Origin: Pseudoscleropodium purum
Taxonomy: Eukaryota; Streptophyta; Bryopsida; Hypnales; Brachytheciaceae
Direction of reading: 5' to 3'
Assembly (NCBI GenBank): GCA_963969395.1
Contig: OZ017799.1
Location: 1,366,501-1,430,500, forward strand
DNA length: 64,000 nucleotides
Positions 13,190-23,451 of the stretch are shown in pieces. The position numbers and the translations under genes were made by a program. Every line of letters starts with the position of its first letter. Positions within the stretch are counted from its first letter, which is position 1. Below the pieces are notes generated by a model. That model was not told the origin of the DNA. It was given only the letters and a program-made list of their open reading frames with translations, and searched no databases.

Positions 13190-16100
13190 TGTTGATGTTC
13201 CAAACAACATGATCCCATCCCTAGAGGCTAGAGTAAGCGAGTGGATCCAAATATTATCGAAATTCTGCCAAATGTCATTGTATTGTTGAGGTTGTTGATG
13301 CATCGCTAAGTTTGCCTTTAGTTACATTGCACAACTAGAGTCTAAAAGAGCGTCCTATAGTGTTTTATAAGTAAAATAAGGGAGCCATCTATGATGATTG
13401 AAAACCATACTGTTCGTAGAAATCCATATAATCTACAAAGAAGAACCATGAAATAGGGTCCAGATTGTTCTAAGATGATGAAACCATCTAAAGATGGCAG
13501 ATCCAAACACACATTGAGTGAAGTTGAACCTAACTAGGGGGGGCATGTTTGAGGTGTCTTTTATTAGATGGTGAAGAATAGATTGGGCATACCCTCAAAT
13601 CCCTTAGACTTTTAGACATAGGAAAATACGATGGTGAGGAGTTTCATCTGACCCTAAATTGCAGTAGTTATAACTGATGTTGATGCCAAGATTAATTTGA
13701 GCTCTCTATGAGTGAACAACAACAGTATTATGCCATACTGACCACATAAAAGCTACCTCTTTTGATGATCTAGCCTTATGCTAGACATCCCATTAGTCTA
13801 GACTAAAGGAATGTGGGAGAAAGTCTAACCATTTAGCTAATATGGGCCTTTTTAGTTGACAATGTTGACTAAGAAGCTTGTGACCTATGGATGTAGAATA
13901 CGCCATCAAAGGATTGCCATCTTTCCATTGCCACTTGCTTGGATCAAAAGTGAAGGTTTGACTTAGACTACCAAATAGAAGATATGGGGAAAGATTTTTG
14001 CCCTTCTTAATCTCTAAAATGCAAATTCTTCAAATGAAGCCTTGATATTCTTGTACGTCGTCTGAGGGTGGGATGAGAGAGAGCAAATTCGAAGGTTGTC
14101 CAATAGTTGCCTTAGTTATTGTTCTTGGAAGAGAGAAAGCCTGAATTAGGGGTTGTAGGAGGTTAAGATAAGGAGTATGAGTTTTCCATGTCAAGAGTGG
14201 AATTGTATCCTTTAGGTGTTTAAATAAACTAATCCCTTCACCTTCTTGGACATTTGAAGAATGTTAAGTAAGCCAACTCAACTCGTCATGGAAATTTTTT
14301 GAGATAAGAAAGAACCAATGGTGATGTTCAATGTTATGGAGTGGAAACTTGGAGGAAATATCCTTCCTTGATCTAAACTCATGTAGTTGATGGTTCCAAA
14401 TATCACTAATTGTGCGCATGCCACTTTGGGCAAGAATCCTAGCTTGTTCTGCTGTAAAATTAAAGTTGGACCCAATGAAACTTGTAGACCACCAAAGACT
14501 AATTGTAAGAACTTCATTGGAGTTTTTTGGTGGAATATATTCAATATATTTGACCAGGAGTCTCCAAGCAATAGTAATATGGTTCCAAACCTTTGAACCT
14601 CGTAAAACAGATGGTCTATGGACCATTAGCTAAGATTGGGAGGGAAACCAATAACCACACTTGGGATGGAGTTTCATCCTAGATATTCTATATTTAAGAA
14701 GAACTTTTAAGTTAGAAATGTGGGGTTCAATTGCAAAGAGAATCCATTTGGCTTGTAAGGCACTAAGGAGACTTCTGGATCAAGCAATTTAAGTCCACCA
14801 AGAGATTTTGGGAGGCAACAATCATCCCAACTAACCCTAGATTGGGAGGAATTTTCTGTGCTACTCCATAGATAAGTTTTGAGATTACCTCTAATGGAAC
14901 AAATATCTTGTAGGGATCTACTCTATATGACTATGAAGTAGTAGATAGTAGACAAAACAATTGCATTGACTACTACAACCTATCTGGCAAGAGACAAACA
15001 TTGTGTTGACCAGTATGACAATTTTTTTGTGATCTTCTCTTGAAGAAAATCATCAATATCCTTGGTCTCTAATGTGACTCCGAAGGGAGTACCTAAGAGT
15101 TGAGAAAGAGAATCAAGGGGTGCCCATGTCAATCCAAAATAATCCAGTCATTGGGATTTTGGATTGGAGGAGAACCAATTGGCAATGCTTTTAGTCCAAT
15201 TAATAACAAGCCCCGTAGCAACACCAAAATTTTGAAGGAGACAAATATTAGTACTTAAATCTTGTTTTCAACCTCTAATTGAAAGTCTGATGTCATTTGC
15301 ATATTGTAAAACTAGTTGTTGTAGGCCCTAATTGTTGTTTACGATTGGCGGCCATATTGAATGCTTCACCAACAAGTAAGAAAAGAGAAAGTGCCAACAG
15401 GCAACCTTGTCTCACCCCTCGTTGAATGGAGAAAAGAGGAGTTGCCATCCCATTGAGTGTGAATGATGCTAAGGCATCTTATAACAACATCTGAATGAGA
15501 TGAATAAAAGAATCTGGGATGCCCAATTTTTACATGACTCAAAAGAGGAAATCCCAAGAGATTACATCATATGCTTTAGTAAATCCAACTTAAGGAAAAT
15601 GAGATCTTGATCAAAATCCTTGGCCCATTCAATAGTCTCATATTGCAATAGAATATTGCCTAGAATGTCTCTGAAAAGAAGAAAGGTGGATTGTTCCACG
15701 CTTATGATGTCTTTGAGTAAATTTTGGAGCCTAATTTGAAGTGTTTTAGCCACTATTTTATATGAGACATTAAGCAAAGTGATAAGACGCCTATTTGAGA
15801 GATTTGTATGATCGCTTGATTTAAACAAGAGGGCAATGGTTTTTGAAGTCATTCTTGCCGGTGGATGACCTTGAGTGATAGAGAGTTCTATCATCTTCAT
15901 AAAATCGTCACCTATGAGATTCCAAAATTTGCAAAAGAATTTGGAGGTGATACCATCAAGACGAGGACTTCATCCCTTTGCCATTTGTATGAGTGCTTGG
16001 TGAATTTCACTTTTAATTAGAGGTAAGTTGAGTTGGTGAGCCATATCAATAGTGAATTGGTTGTGAACACATTCCAAGATTGATTCTCTTTCAGTCTAGA

Positions 16101-16312
16101 TGTTAGTTGTCATGATCTCTTGGGTATATAATTGAGTGTAGAAACTAGTACAAATATTCTCGAGCACAATACAATCATGTTGTAGAGTTCTTTAACCATC
16201 CCAAAGTTCAAAAATTGATTAATAGCTAGGAATCTCTCAAACTGTGTTGAAAAAGTCAAAAGATAATTTGTCTCTAAAAAGTCTCCACCTAACACGTGAA
16301 CAAACCTTAGAC
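13190..16312 (-). pseudogene. LINE ORF2, reverse transcriptase and C-terminal part
   Basis: This is the pol half of the LINE, which would reverse-transcribe LINE RNA at the nicked target. Recognisable minus-strand stretches include the connector SFYTQLYTQE (about 16,150), the RT segments LFKSSDHTNLSNRRLITLLN and QNLLKDIISVEQSTFL (15,560-15,900), and a C-terminal zinc-region stretch between 14,626 and 14,264. The catalytic box, normally YADD, reads YAND at 15,292-15,303, with the first Asp replaced. Several stops and frame changes are present. The 3' untranslated region runs on to about 13,057. Confidence 0.8.
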
Positions 16313-16454
16313 TAGTGGCATATAGTCATGCCTATATATCTAGTGATATTGAGTATTCTACATAATATCTTGTAGATATAGACACTATGAATTAATAGTC
16401 TATTGACAATTAATTGTTAACTAGAATTGTAGATATTTCATTGTAGTAGAGTAT

Positions 16455-16905
16455 TCAATCAAAGTGATTGTTTTTATATTTAGAGAATGGTACATAAGTC
16501 ACTAAAGCTTGAAGTTTAGGGCAGTTTTGATCATGTTGTTGAGGTATGATGCACATACCTAACTTATTCATACATTGATGATGTTTTTCTTGAGGTAAGG
16601 ATTTGGTTAATACATCAGCTGTCATATCAGAGGTTGGAACATGAGACAGCTGAATTTCTTTGTCAAGTATCTTTTCTCGTGTAAAATGGTATTGAGTATC
16701 CACATGCTTGTTGTGGGAATGATATTTTGGATTTTGGCTTAAAGCTATAGCACTTTGATTGTTTGAGTAAATTATGGTAGGATGTGGTTGTGAAAAACCT
16801 AATTCACTTAGTAAATGTCTTAACCATATAGCTTCAGCTGTTGCTTTTGATAATGCCATATATTTGGATTCAGTAGAAGATAAAGCAACTGATGTTTGCA
16901 AATTC
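16455..16905 (-). pseudogene. Copia element A RNase H fragment
   Basis: The frame contains the copia RNase H signature SSTESKYMALSKATAEAIWL, then DNQSAIALSQNPKYH (with Asn for the Asp in the first position here) and the end ADVLTKSLPQEKHHQCMNKL. It is nearly identical to the plus-strand copy at 20,603-21,050. The upstream join to RT is abrupt: about 545 bp present in the other copy are missing. The word TTTGCAAAT flanks the join on both sides of a 20-odd base filler. Confidence 0.85.
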
Positions 16906-17344
16906 TCACAAAGCTAGGTATCATGTTTGCAAATTCCTTTTGAAGAGTTTGTTTAAGGTTCTCAATAAGAGAAATTTTGTTACTTGCTAAAATACAGTCA
17001 TCTACATAAATGGTTAAAATTAAGAAACCATTAGAGTTATCTCTTTGCATGTAAATGTTTGCATCAGAAATGAGTCGAATGAATCCATGTAAAAGTAAGA
17101 ATTGGTCAATTCATTGATACCATTGTCTAGATGATTGCTTCAGACCATATAATGATTTTAAAAGTAAACAAACTAATGTCAGGTCTAGGTAAAAATTCGG
17201 GGAAAATGATTTTAAATAATCCTCTAATCCTTCTGGAAGATGCATGTAAATTTCCTCTTGTAAATGGCCATATAGAAAAGCTGTTTTTACATCTAATTGA
17301 TGTAGCTCCAGGTCAAATACCATGTATGCAATTAATGACATTCT
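16906..17344 (-). pseudogene. Copia element A reverse transcriptase fragment
   Basis: Minus-strand stretches [20 protein letters not shown] and [14 protein letters not shown], then ILTIYVDDCILASNK, are copia RT blocks; YVDD is the catalytic box. The frame is disrupted between these blocks and truncated after KQTLQKEF. Upstream it joins a filler (17,345-17,416) instead of the end of integrase, so the region linking integrase and RT is lost. Confidence 0.85.
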
Positions 17345-17416
17345 ATATTACATTAGTTGTCTAGACTCATACTAGACAATTAATTGTACTCATAGTATCA
17401 CTAGACTTGTACTACA
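17345..17416. other. Filler DNA made of LTR-region words
   Basis: About 70 bases between the integrase and RT fragments consist of short words also scattered in the LTR neighbourhoods at 16,320-16,450, 21,375-21,560 and 22,803-22,981. The words are CTAGTGATAC, TGTCTAG, GTACTACATGG and their reverse complements. This resembles templated filler at a repaired break rather than element sequence. Confidence 0.5.
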
Positions 17417-19597
17417 TGGTTTACAATTTTGATTAGAAGTATTCATAAGACGATAGGCTTTGGATTGTTCACTATAACCAAGAAATATTGTTTCAATGGA
17501 ATGTGAATCCAATTTTTGTCTTGTTTCTTTTGGAATTAAAACTTGTGCTTTACTTCCAAAATTTTTTAGATAAGATAAGTTTGGTTGTTGTCCAAACCAT
17601 AATTCATAAGGTGTTGAATTTTCTGAAATAGCTTTTGTTGGAGACCTATTTTGAAGGTAATTAGCAGTTATAATGGCTTCACCCCAAAATACTTTGGGAA
17701 GTTTAGCATGTGATAACATTGCTAAAACTGCCCCTATTAGAGTTCTATTTTTTCTTTCAAACACACCATTTTGCTGTGGTGTGTAGGTTGTTGTAAACTC
17801 TTTCTTAATTCCTTCTTTAGAACAAAAATTATCAAATTCTCTAGAATTATATTCTCCTCCTCTATCAGACCTTAGTATTTTGATTTTCTGATTAGTTTGT
17901 CTCTCTACAAAGTTTTTGTAATATATAAATTTATCTAGGGCTTCAAATTTTTGTCTCATGAGATAAACATAGTAGTATCGAGACAAATCATCTATGAATG
18001 TAATGAAATATCGAAAACCTGTATGTGTCTTTATTTGCATTGGACCACATATTTCAGAATGTATTAGGCCCAATATTTCGTTAGATCTTTGTGACCCTAA
18101 CTTAGGAAATTTTTGTTTGTGTTGTTTTCCTTCAGTGCAAGATTTACAGAAAAATGTTTCTTGTGTAGGAAAATTACTCATGCCTATTGATATGGATTGA
18201 AGTTGTTTCAGCCTCTTTTGATTGATGTGACCTAGTCTAAGATGCCACAATTCAGCTTTATGTAAGTTTGAAGTAGTTGGTAAAGCAACTATTTTTTGAT
18301 TAGGGATTATTGTATCACCTAATTTATATAGATCATTATGTAATGTGCACTTAGCAATTACATGTCCTAATTTATTGAATAATGTTGAAGTCCCTGACTT
18401 TATTCGAAAATCTCCTCCAGCTGCATCTAATTGTTTAGCTGAAAATAAATTCTTTGCAAGTCCAGGGATGTAAAGTACATCAAGTATGATTCTCTTCATA
18501 CCATTTAGAAGTTTGATTGTGACATCACCTTGCCCTTGGATTTTGTAGGATGTCATGTCATCTCCTAAATAAACAACTTGTTGGTGTTCATATTGTTCAT
18601 AATTTGTAAAAGCTTCTTTTTCATAACACATATGTTGTGTGGCTTCGGAATCTACATACCATGTAGAGGTAGATTCTTCCTTTATTGTCAAGGCAACCAC
18701 ATACAATTTTTGAGGTTTGGTGACAATATTTGTTTGTTTAGTTCCTTTTTCAGCAGCTATTTGGATTCTACAATCCTTAATAACATGTCCTAATTTTTTA
18801 CAATAAAAACACTTTTTAATAGTGTTGAATTCCTTTTTCTCATAGGGTTTAAAGCTACTTTTAGCTTTTGGATTTGAGAACTTCTTAAAGTTCTTATTAA
18901 AATTAGGCCTTTTGCCATTATTTGAGAATTTCTTTCCCATGTAAAGGGCTGATGTACTTTTTGATGTAGAACCTATGTCTTTCATCAAAGTTTCTTCTTG
19001 TATCAAATCAGTAATTAACATTTGTAATGTAATTCCTTGTTGTCTCCTATAGGAACGAATGAAAGTGGCATAACTTGGAGGCAAGCTTCTCATCAAGGTA
19101 AAAATTGCCTCGTCATCTTGGATTGTTAATCCTGCTGCTAGTAGTTGTTGAAGATACGATTTAAATTTATGAACATGTTTTATAATGCTCTCATTTTCTT
19201 TCATCTTGAGATTATATAACATATCTTTAAGATGCATTTTTGTAATCACATCTTGTGATTCAAATATACTTGTTAATGTTGTCCATGCTTGATGTGCTGT
19301 GGTACAAGATTGTACATGTGGCACTATATGATTTTCAAGGCAGTTAGTGATAATGGTTAAAGCAGTGCCATTTTTTTCCATCCAATTGCTTATACTTCTT
19401 GCTCCTTTGGCAGGTAAAGCTTGGTGGGTTCCAGCAGCTATCTGAGCTGTGGTTGACTCCATGGATAATGGTTCTTCACCATTTATAATTAACCATAATT
19501 TTTCTGCTTTGAATGTGAGTGACATTCTATGTTTCCATATATTGAAGTATGATCCATCAAATTTGCTTATATGACTTAAGTCTATTTTCTGTGTCAT
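17417..19597 (-). pseudogene. Ty1-copia gag-protease-integrase polyprotein (truncated)
   Basis: One 735-residue frame starts MTQKIDLSHISKFDGSYF, a typical copia gag start, and its last dozen or so residues (from about 17,430) come from filler. In order: gag (1-250), zinc knuckle CFYCKKLGHVIKDC (263-276), aspartic protease box VDSEATQHM (315-323), pre-integrase domain LWHLRLGH (450-457), and integrase core to about 720. Two key residues differ from the family norm: the protease D-S-G box reads D-S-E, and the first integrase acidic residue is Glu (HSEICGP, 513-519) where Asp is usual. D578 and E614 are present. The frame ends in the filler before RT. Without RT in the same frame and with altered active sites, it should be inactive. 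Confidence 0.9.
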
Positions 19598-19873
19598 TTT
19601 GAATGTTATTATACTACGAAATGATTATCAATTTTTATGGAAGAATACTTCAAGTTTAAATATAAAAATTTCAGTTGCACTTTTAACTCCATAGATTTTA
19701 AGAACTATTAGAATAAATAGCACTTTTCTCGATATCTTTGGAGTTTCTACAAAAAAGTGCAAGAAAAATTTGTTGATGTTTTCATTCTCCATTTTCAAGT
19801 TTAATGGAGCGTTCTTCTATCATGAAAAACTTCATGAGGAATAAAAATATTTCATGAGGATGTTTTTAACTTA

Positions 19874-19960
19874 GCTCTGATACCATGTAGAGAATATAAT
19901 AATAATATATTGATAAGTGTAAAGTGCAGATTACATTATATAGACCGTAGAGATAACTCT
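19874..19960 (-). promoter_or_regulatory. Copia primer binding site and truncated 5' LTR of element A
   Basis: On the minus strand TGGTATCAGAGC (19,885-19,874) follows an LTR end reading TCTCTACA and precedes the gag leader. This is the standard copia primer site complementary to initiator tRNA-Met. Only the last 75 or so bases of the LTR remain. At 19,949-19,960 the word AGAGATAACTCT is shared by the LTR and by the RT gene, and it forms the junction to the inverted RT copy. Confidence 0.85.
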
Positions 19961-21067
19961 AATGGTTTCTTAATTTTAACCATTTATGTAGATGACTGTA
20001 TTTTAGCAAGTAACAAAATTTCTCTTATTGAGAACTTTAAACAAACTCTTCAAAAGAAATTTGACATGTCAAATGATGGAGAGATTCATTATATACTAGA
20101 AAATACTATTATACGGAATCGAAAGGAAGGTTGGTTGATGATACATCAGCAAAACTACTTAATTTCTAAACTTGAAGAATATAATATGTTGCAATGTAAT
20201 CCATTACGTACCCCTATGCCATCTGCTGTACGACTTAGCAAAGATGACTGTCCTGTAACACTCAAAGAACAAACTTTGACACAAGCATATCCTTATTCAA
20301 ATATTGTTGGAAGTCTAATGTTTGCTATTATTAATTCCCGACCAGACTGTGCTTATGCGGTCTGTAGTTTAGCACAATACCTTTCTAACCCAGGTAATAG
20401 TCACATTCAAACTTTGGAACACACTTTGAGATATATAAAAGGCACACTTTCCTATGGTATTAAATATAAAAAACAAGCCCATGGTGACATCTTACATGGT
20501 TTTTCTGATGCTGATTGGGCTGGAGACAAGGACACTAGACGATCCACCTCCGGATATTGCTTTATTTTAGCTGGTGGTGTCATTTCCTGGGGCAGTAAAA
20601 AGCAAACATCAGTTGCTTTATCTTCTACTGAATCCGAATATATGGCATTATCAAAAGCAACAGCTGAAGCTATATGGTTAAGACATTTACTAAGTGAATT
20701 AGGTTTTTCACAACCACATCCTACCATAATTTACTCAGACAATCAAAGTGCTATAGCTTTAAGCCAAAATCCAAAATATCATTCCTGCAGCAAGCATGTG
20801 GATACTCAATACCATTTTACACGAGAAAAGATACTTGACAAAGAAATTCAACTGTCTCATGTTCCAACCTCTGATATGACAGCTGATGTATTAACCAAAT
20901 CCTTACCTCAAGAAAAACATCATCAATGTATGAATAAGTTAGGTATGTGCATCATACCTCAACAACATGATCAAAACTGCCCTAAACTTCAAGCTTTAGT
21001 GACTTATGTACCATTCCCTAAATATAAAAACAATCACTTTCAGTTATGTGGGAGCCAAGCTACCAAG
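19949..21067 (+). pseudogene. Inverted copy of copia RT-RNase H
   Basis: Plus-strand frame, open from 19,910 to 21,250, with RT blocks DNSNGFLILTIYVDDCILAS and NIVGSLMFAIINSRPDCAYA. RNase H blocks are GFSDADWAGDKDTRRSTSGY, SSTESEYMALSK and SDNQSAIAL, with the C-terminus ADVLTKSLPQEKHHQC. This stretch is intact, unlike its minus-strand counterpart at 16,455-17,050, but begins mid-RT. The frame continues past 21,067 into unrelated sequence that forms an arm of an inverted repeat. It has no gag or integrase and lies opposite to the rest of element A, so it is a rearrangement product and not an autonomous element. Confidence 0.9.
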
Positions 21068-21374
21068 TGTATTTATTGTTCTTCTATATCATTTGATAAC
21101 TTTCTTGACCCATTTTTAAATAATTTAGCCTCCAACATTCACAAATCTCCACACCTTGATTCCTCTTCGCGTGGGAGAAATATTAGGCATCCGATCAATC
21201 AATTATCCAAGATTAATCAAAGTGCTAATCCAGTTATACGCTACAATTGACCTTACAATGGACACATAAAATATGAAGAAGATTCAAGACCATTACAAAT
21301 CAAAAAGAAGACTCAATCTCGACAAACAAAATATCACAGAAATAAGACAGACATAATTCAACCTGATTTGACTT
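21068..21374 (+). repeat. Inverted repeat arm (partner 22,433-22,739)
   Basis: These 307 bases appear identical to the reverse complement of 22,433-22,739, with the same length and no indel seen by eye. The arm follows directly after the RT-RNase H copy and encodes the terminal part of that frame, ending INQSANPVIRYN and a stop. The sequence has no retroelement motif; it belongs to the segment described as captured at 21,743-22,739. Confidence 0.85.
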
Positions 21375-21560
21375 GTCTACATGTTAAATTCTAGTGATAC
21401 CATAACTATAAATTCTAGTGACTTCTACTACATGGTAGTAGATGTTATGTAGATCAATTCATGTAATATAGACAACTCATGTTATTGTCTAGTAACAATA
21501 TTATTGTCTAGTGATACTATATGTAGTACACAATTCTAGTGATACCATAACTATAATCAT
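21375..21560. other. AT-rich filler built of recurring short words
   Basis: The words TTCTAGTGATACCATAACTA, TGTCTAGT, ACTACATGGTAGTAGATG and TGTAATATAGACAACT recur two or more times in different order and orientation within 190 bases. The same words recur at 16,320-16,450, 17,345-17,416 and 22,803-22,981. No coding or LTR structure is evident. Confidence 0.5.
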
Positions 21561-21742
21561 GCTCTGATACCATGTAGAGAATATAATAATAATATATTGA
21601 GAAGTGTAAAGTGCAGATTACATTATATAGACCGTAGAGATAACTCTCACGATCAGTCACACCTTTTAGCAAAAGGTACTGTATATCTACACTATATGGA
21701 TAGTGTACTAATTGATACAGTATAAGTATCTAACACTCCCAC
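21561..21742 (-). mobile_element. Complete 163 bp copia LTR with primer site and polypurine tract
   Basis: On the minus strand the order is polypurine tract GTGGGAG (21,742-21,736), LTR from TGTTAGATAC to TCTCTACA (21,735-21,573), then primer site TGGTATCAGAGC (21,572-21,561). Start TG and end CA fit LTR rules, and 163 bp is unusually short for an autonomous copia, closer to TRIM-type elements. The primer site directly after the LTR shows that this is, or was, a 5' LTR or an LTR-LTR junction. Part of this LTR is repeated at 19,886-19,960. Confidence 0.85.
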
Positions 21743-22739
21743 TAGTACACTAGTCCAGTCATACTAGTCGTTGTACTTTGTTCTTCATCCATCCATTTAT
21801 CTTGGTGGTAACGATAATTCACTTTTAGGTTTTCGTAGAGGTTTAGGGCTTGCTCGTTTCGCCGTCGCATGTTGCGATATGTGTGGGGCTGGTCTGCGGC
21901 GCTTGCGTGCCGGTGAGTCTCTGCTTCAACTTGAAGGTTGTGTAGTAATGGCTTGTTACTAATATGGACATATGGTGAGCACCATTTCTGATATTGGGTA
22001 GCTCTTGTGTGCTGCGTAGGTGTGTTGATGATCGTCGATATTGGTGGCGACTGCAATGAAGCTGTAATGGGAACGGAGGTTTGTGCAACCTTGTCAGTGA
22101 TGACTTGTGTGCTGATGGTGAGAGCATGAACTTGTGTCTTTGACGTGCTTTCCTTCTTGGAGGCGATGGACCATTGGTTTGAGTTGCTGCGTTCTTCAGC
22201 TCTCCATCATACTGTGCTTTAAGATTTAGGTATGTTGTGAGAATTCGTAGCTTGTAGGTAGCTTGCTCCAACTCTTCCTTAATATTATGAACAAGTTTAG
22301 TTATTTTTTATTTTGATGAGCTGTTAGGTTTAGGGTGATAAACAAATGATTTACAACTCGGATTGTTTGTTGTAGATGGTAGCTTCATCTTGGAGAATCT
22401 TGAAGTTCGATCTTGTCTACATGTTTGTGGATAAGTCAAATCAGGTTGAATTATGTCTGTCTTATTTCTGTGATATTTTGTTTGTCGAGATTGAGTCTTC
22501 TTTTTGATTTGTAATGGTCTTGAATCTTCTTCATATTTTATGTGTCCATTGTAAGGTCAATTGTAGCGTATAACTGGATTAGCACTTTGATTAATCTTGG
22601 ATAATTGATTGATCGGATGCCTAATATTTCTCCCACGCGAAGAGGAATCAAGGTGTGGAGATTTGTGAATGTTGGAGGCTAAATTATTTAAAAATGGGTC
22701 AAGAAAGTTATCAAATGATATAGAAGAACAATAAATACA
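21743..22739 (-). pseudogene. Probable captured non-retroelement sequence
   Basis: Between LTR-type ends lies about 1 kb that is richer in GC than the element and contains open minus-strand frames. One reads NIKEELEQATYKLRILTTYL and continues as a basic, Ser/Pro-rich stretch to 21,843. Another covers 22,739 to about 22,310 with one internal stop and contains ASNIHKSPHLDSSSRGR. Neither has a gag, protease, integrase, RT or RNase H motif. The position, between RNase H and the polypurine tract, is where copia elements are known to carry extra sequence. Capture of host transcript sequence is my inference; an envelope-position ORF native to this element family is the alternative. Confidence 0.45.
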
Positions 22740-22775
22740 ACGACTAGTATGACTAGACTAGTGTACTCATGGGAG

Positions 22776-22802
22776 TGTTAGATACTTATACTATATCTAA
22801 CA
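22776..22802. repeat. Head-to-head junction of two LTR starts
   Basis: Plus strand GGGAG-TGTTAGATACTTATA runs directly into the reverse complement of a second start (ATATCTAACA-CTCCCAC). Two LTR 5' ends with their polypurine tracts therefore meet in a 27-base near-palindrome. This is not a normal integration product. Confidence 0.8.
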
Positions 22803-22981
22803 CTCCCACTAGTACAGTCATGACAATTCATGTTTATCACTAGACATTTCTAGTGAATACTAATAGTGTCATTAACTGACACTATGTTATGTAGATGTTA
22901 TAATATTCTAACATTCTAGTGATAGAATCACCATGTATATTCATGTATATATAGTGACTTGTCTACATGTTAAATTCTAGT

Positions 22982-23329
22982 CAGGATTGACAAGACGGTC
23001 GGATGTCCGGGGCGTCCGGACGCGGACACTGTGTCCACAGCGTCCGCTGACATTCGTGGACGCCGTCCACCCCGTCCACCTGTCCCCTCGTCTGCCCCGT
23101 CCGCCCCGATACCCGTCCGCCCCGGTACGGCCGTCCGATCGACACACGGACTGATCTGGTCCTCCTGATCTGGGCGTCCGCCTCGGGCCGTCTGCCCCGT
23201 CCGTCCGCCCCGCCCCGCCCGTCCACCTTCCGAAGGCGGGAGGGACGTTGCGTCCGCTGGCGTCCGTGAGGACGGACGTCCAGGTTACGGACACTATTTT
23301 GGGGCGGACGTACTGATTTGTCAACCCTG
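22982..23329 (+). mobile_element. CG-rich hAT MITE, 348 bp
   Basis: Ends CAGGATTGACAAGACG and ACTGATTTGTCAACCCTG, flanked by perfect 8 bp direct repeats ATTCTAGT (22,974-22,981 and 23,330-23,337). The interior is dominated by GTCCGCC and GGACG words. The 8 bp duplication and CAGGG-type ends are the hAT signature. The ends match those of the 9.9 kb element at 26,668. Long open frames across it are artefacts of its base composition. Confidence 0.93.
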
Positions 23330-23345
23330 ATTCTAGTGATACTTA

Positions 23346-23410
23346 GCTCTGATACCATAAGTTCTATAAATGAACAACTAATGTCTAATTCTCTATTCTA
23401 ACACTCCCAC
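23346..23410 (-). mobile_element. Copia element B: polypurine tract, 46 bp LTR remnant, primer site
   Basis: On the minus strand GTGGGAG (23,410-23,404) is followed by TGTTAGAATAGAG (LTR start at 23,403), and after only 46 bases by TGGTATCAGAGC (23,357-23,346). The LTR must be internally deleted or belong to a highly reduced element, because no working LTR is this short. Confidence 0.7.
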
Positions 23411-23451
23411 TGAATTTGATATTAGTTGTTTCATCTATAGCATCGATTTTG

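Noticed and set aside
22960..23340. MITE classed as a Mutator element with 9 bp duplication
   Set aside because: At the 39,918 copy a 9 bp reading is possible only by leaving the ends asymmetric; with symmetrical CAGGG/CCCTG ends all three copies give exact 8 bp duplications, the hAT pattern.
22977..23358. Two overlapping open frames of 115 and 125 codons rich in Arg, Gly and Thr
   Set aside because: They are produced by the CG-rich hAT MITE, which has few stops because of its composition; similar frames arise at 24,584-24,729, 33,892-34,321 and 36,306-36,594.
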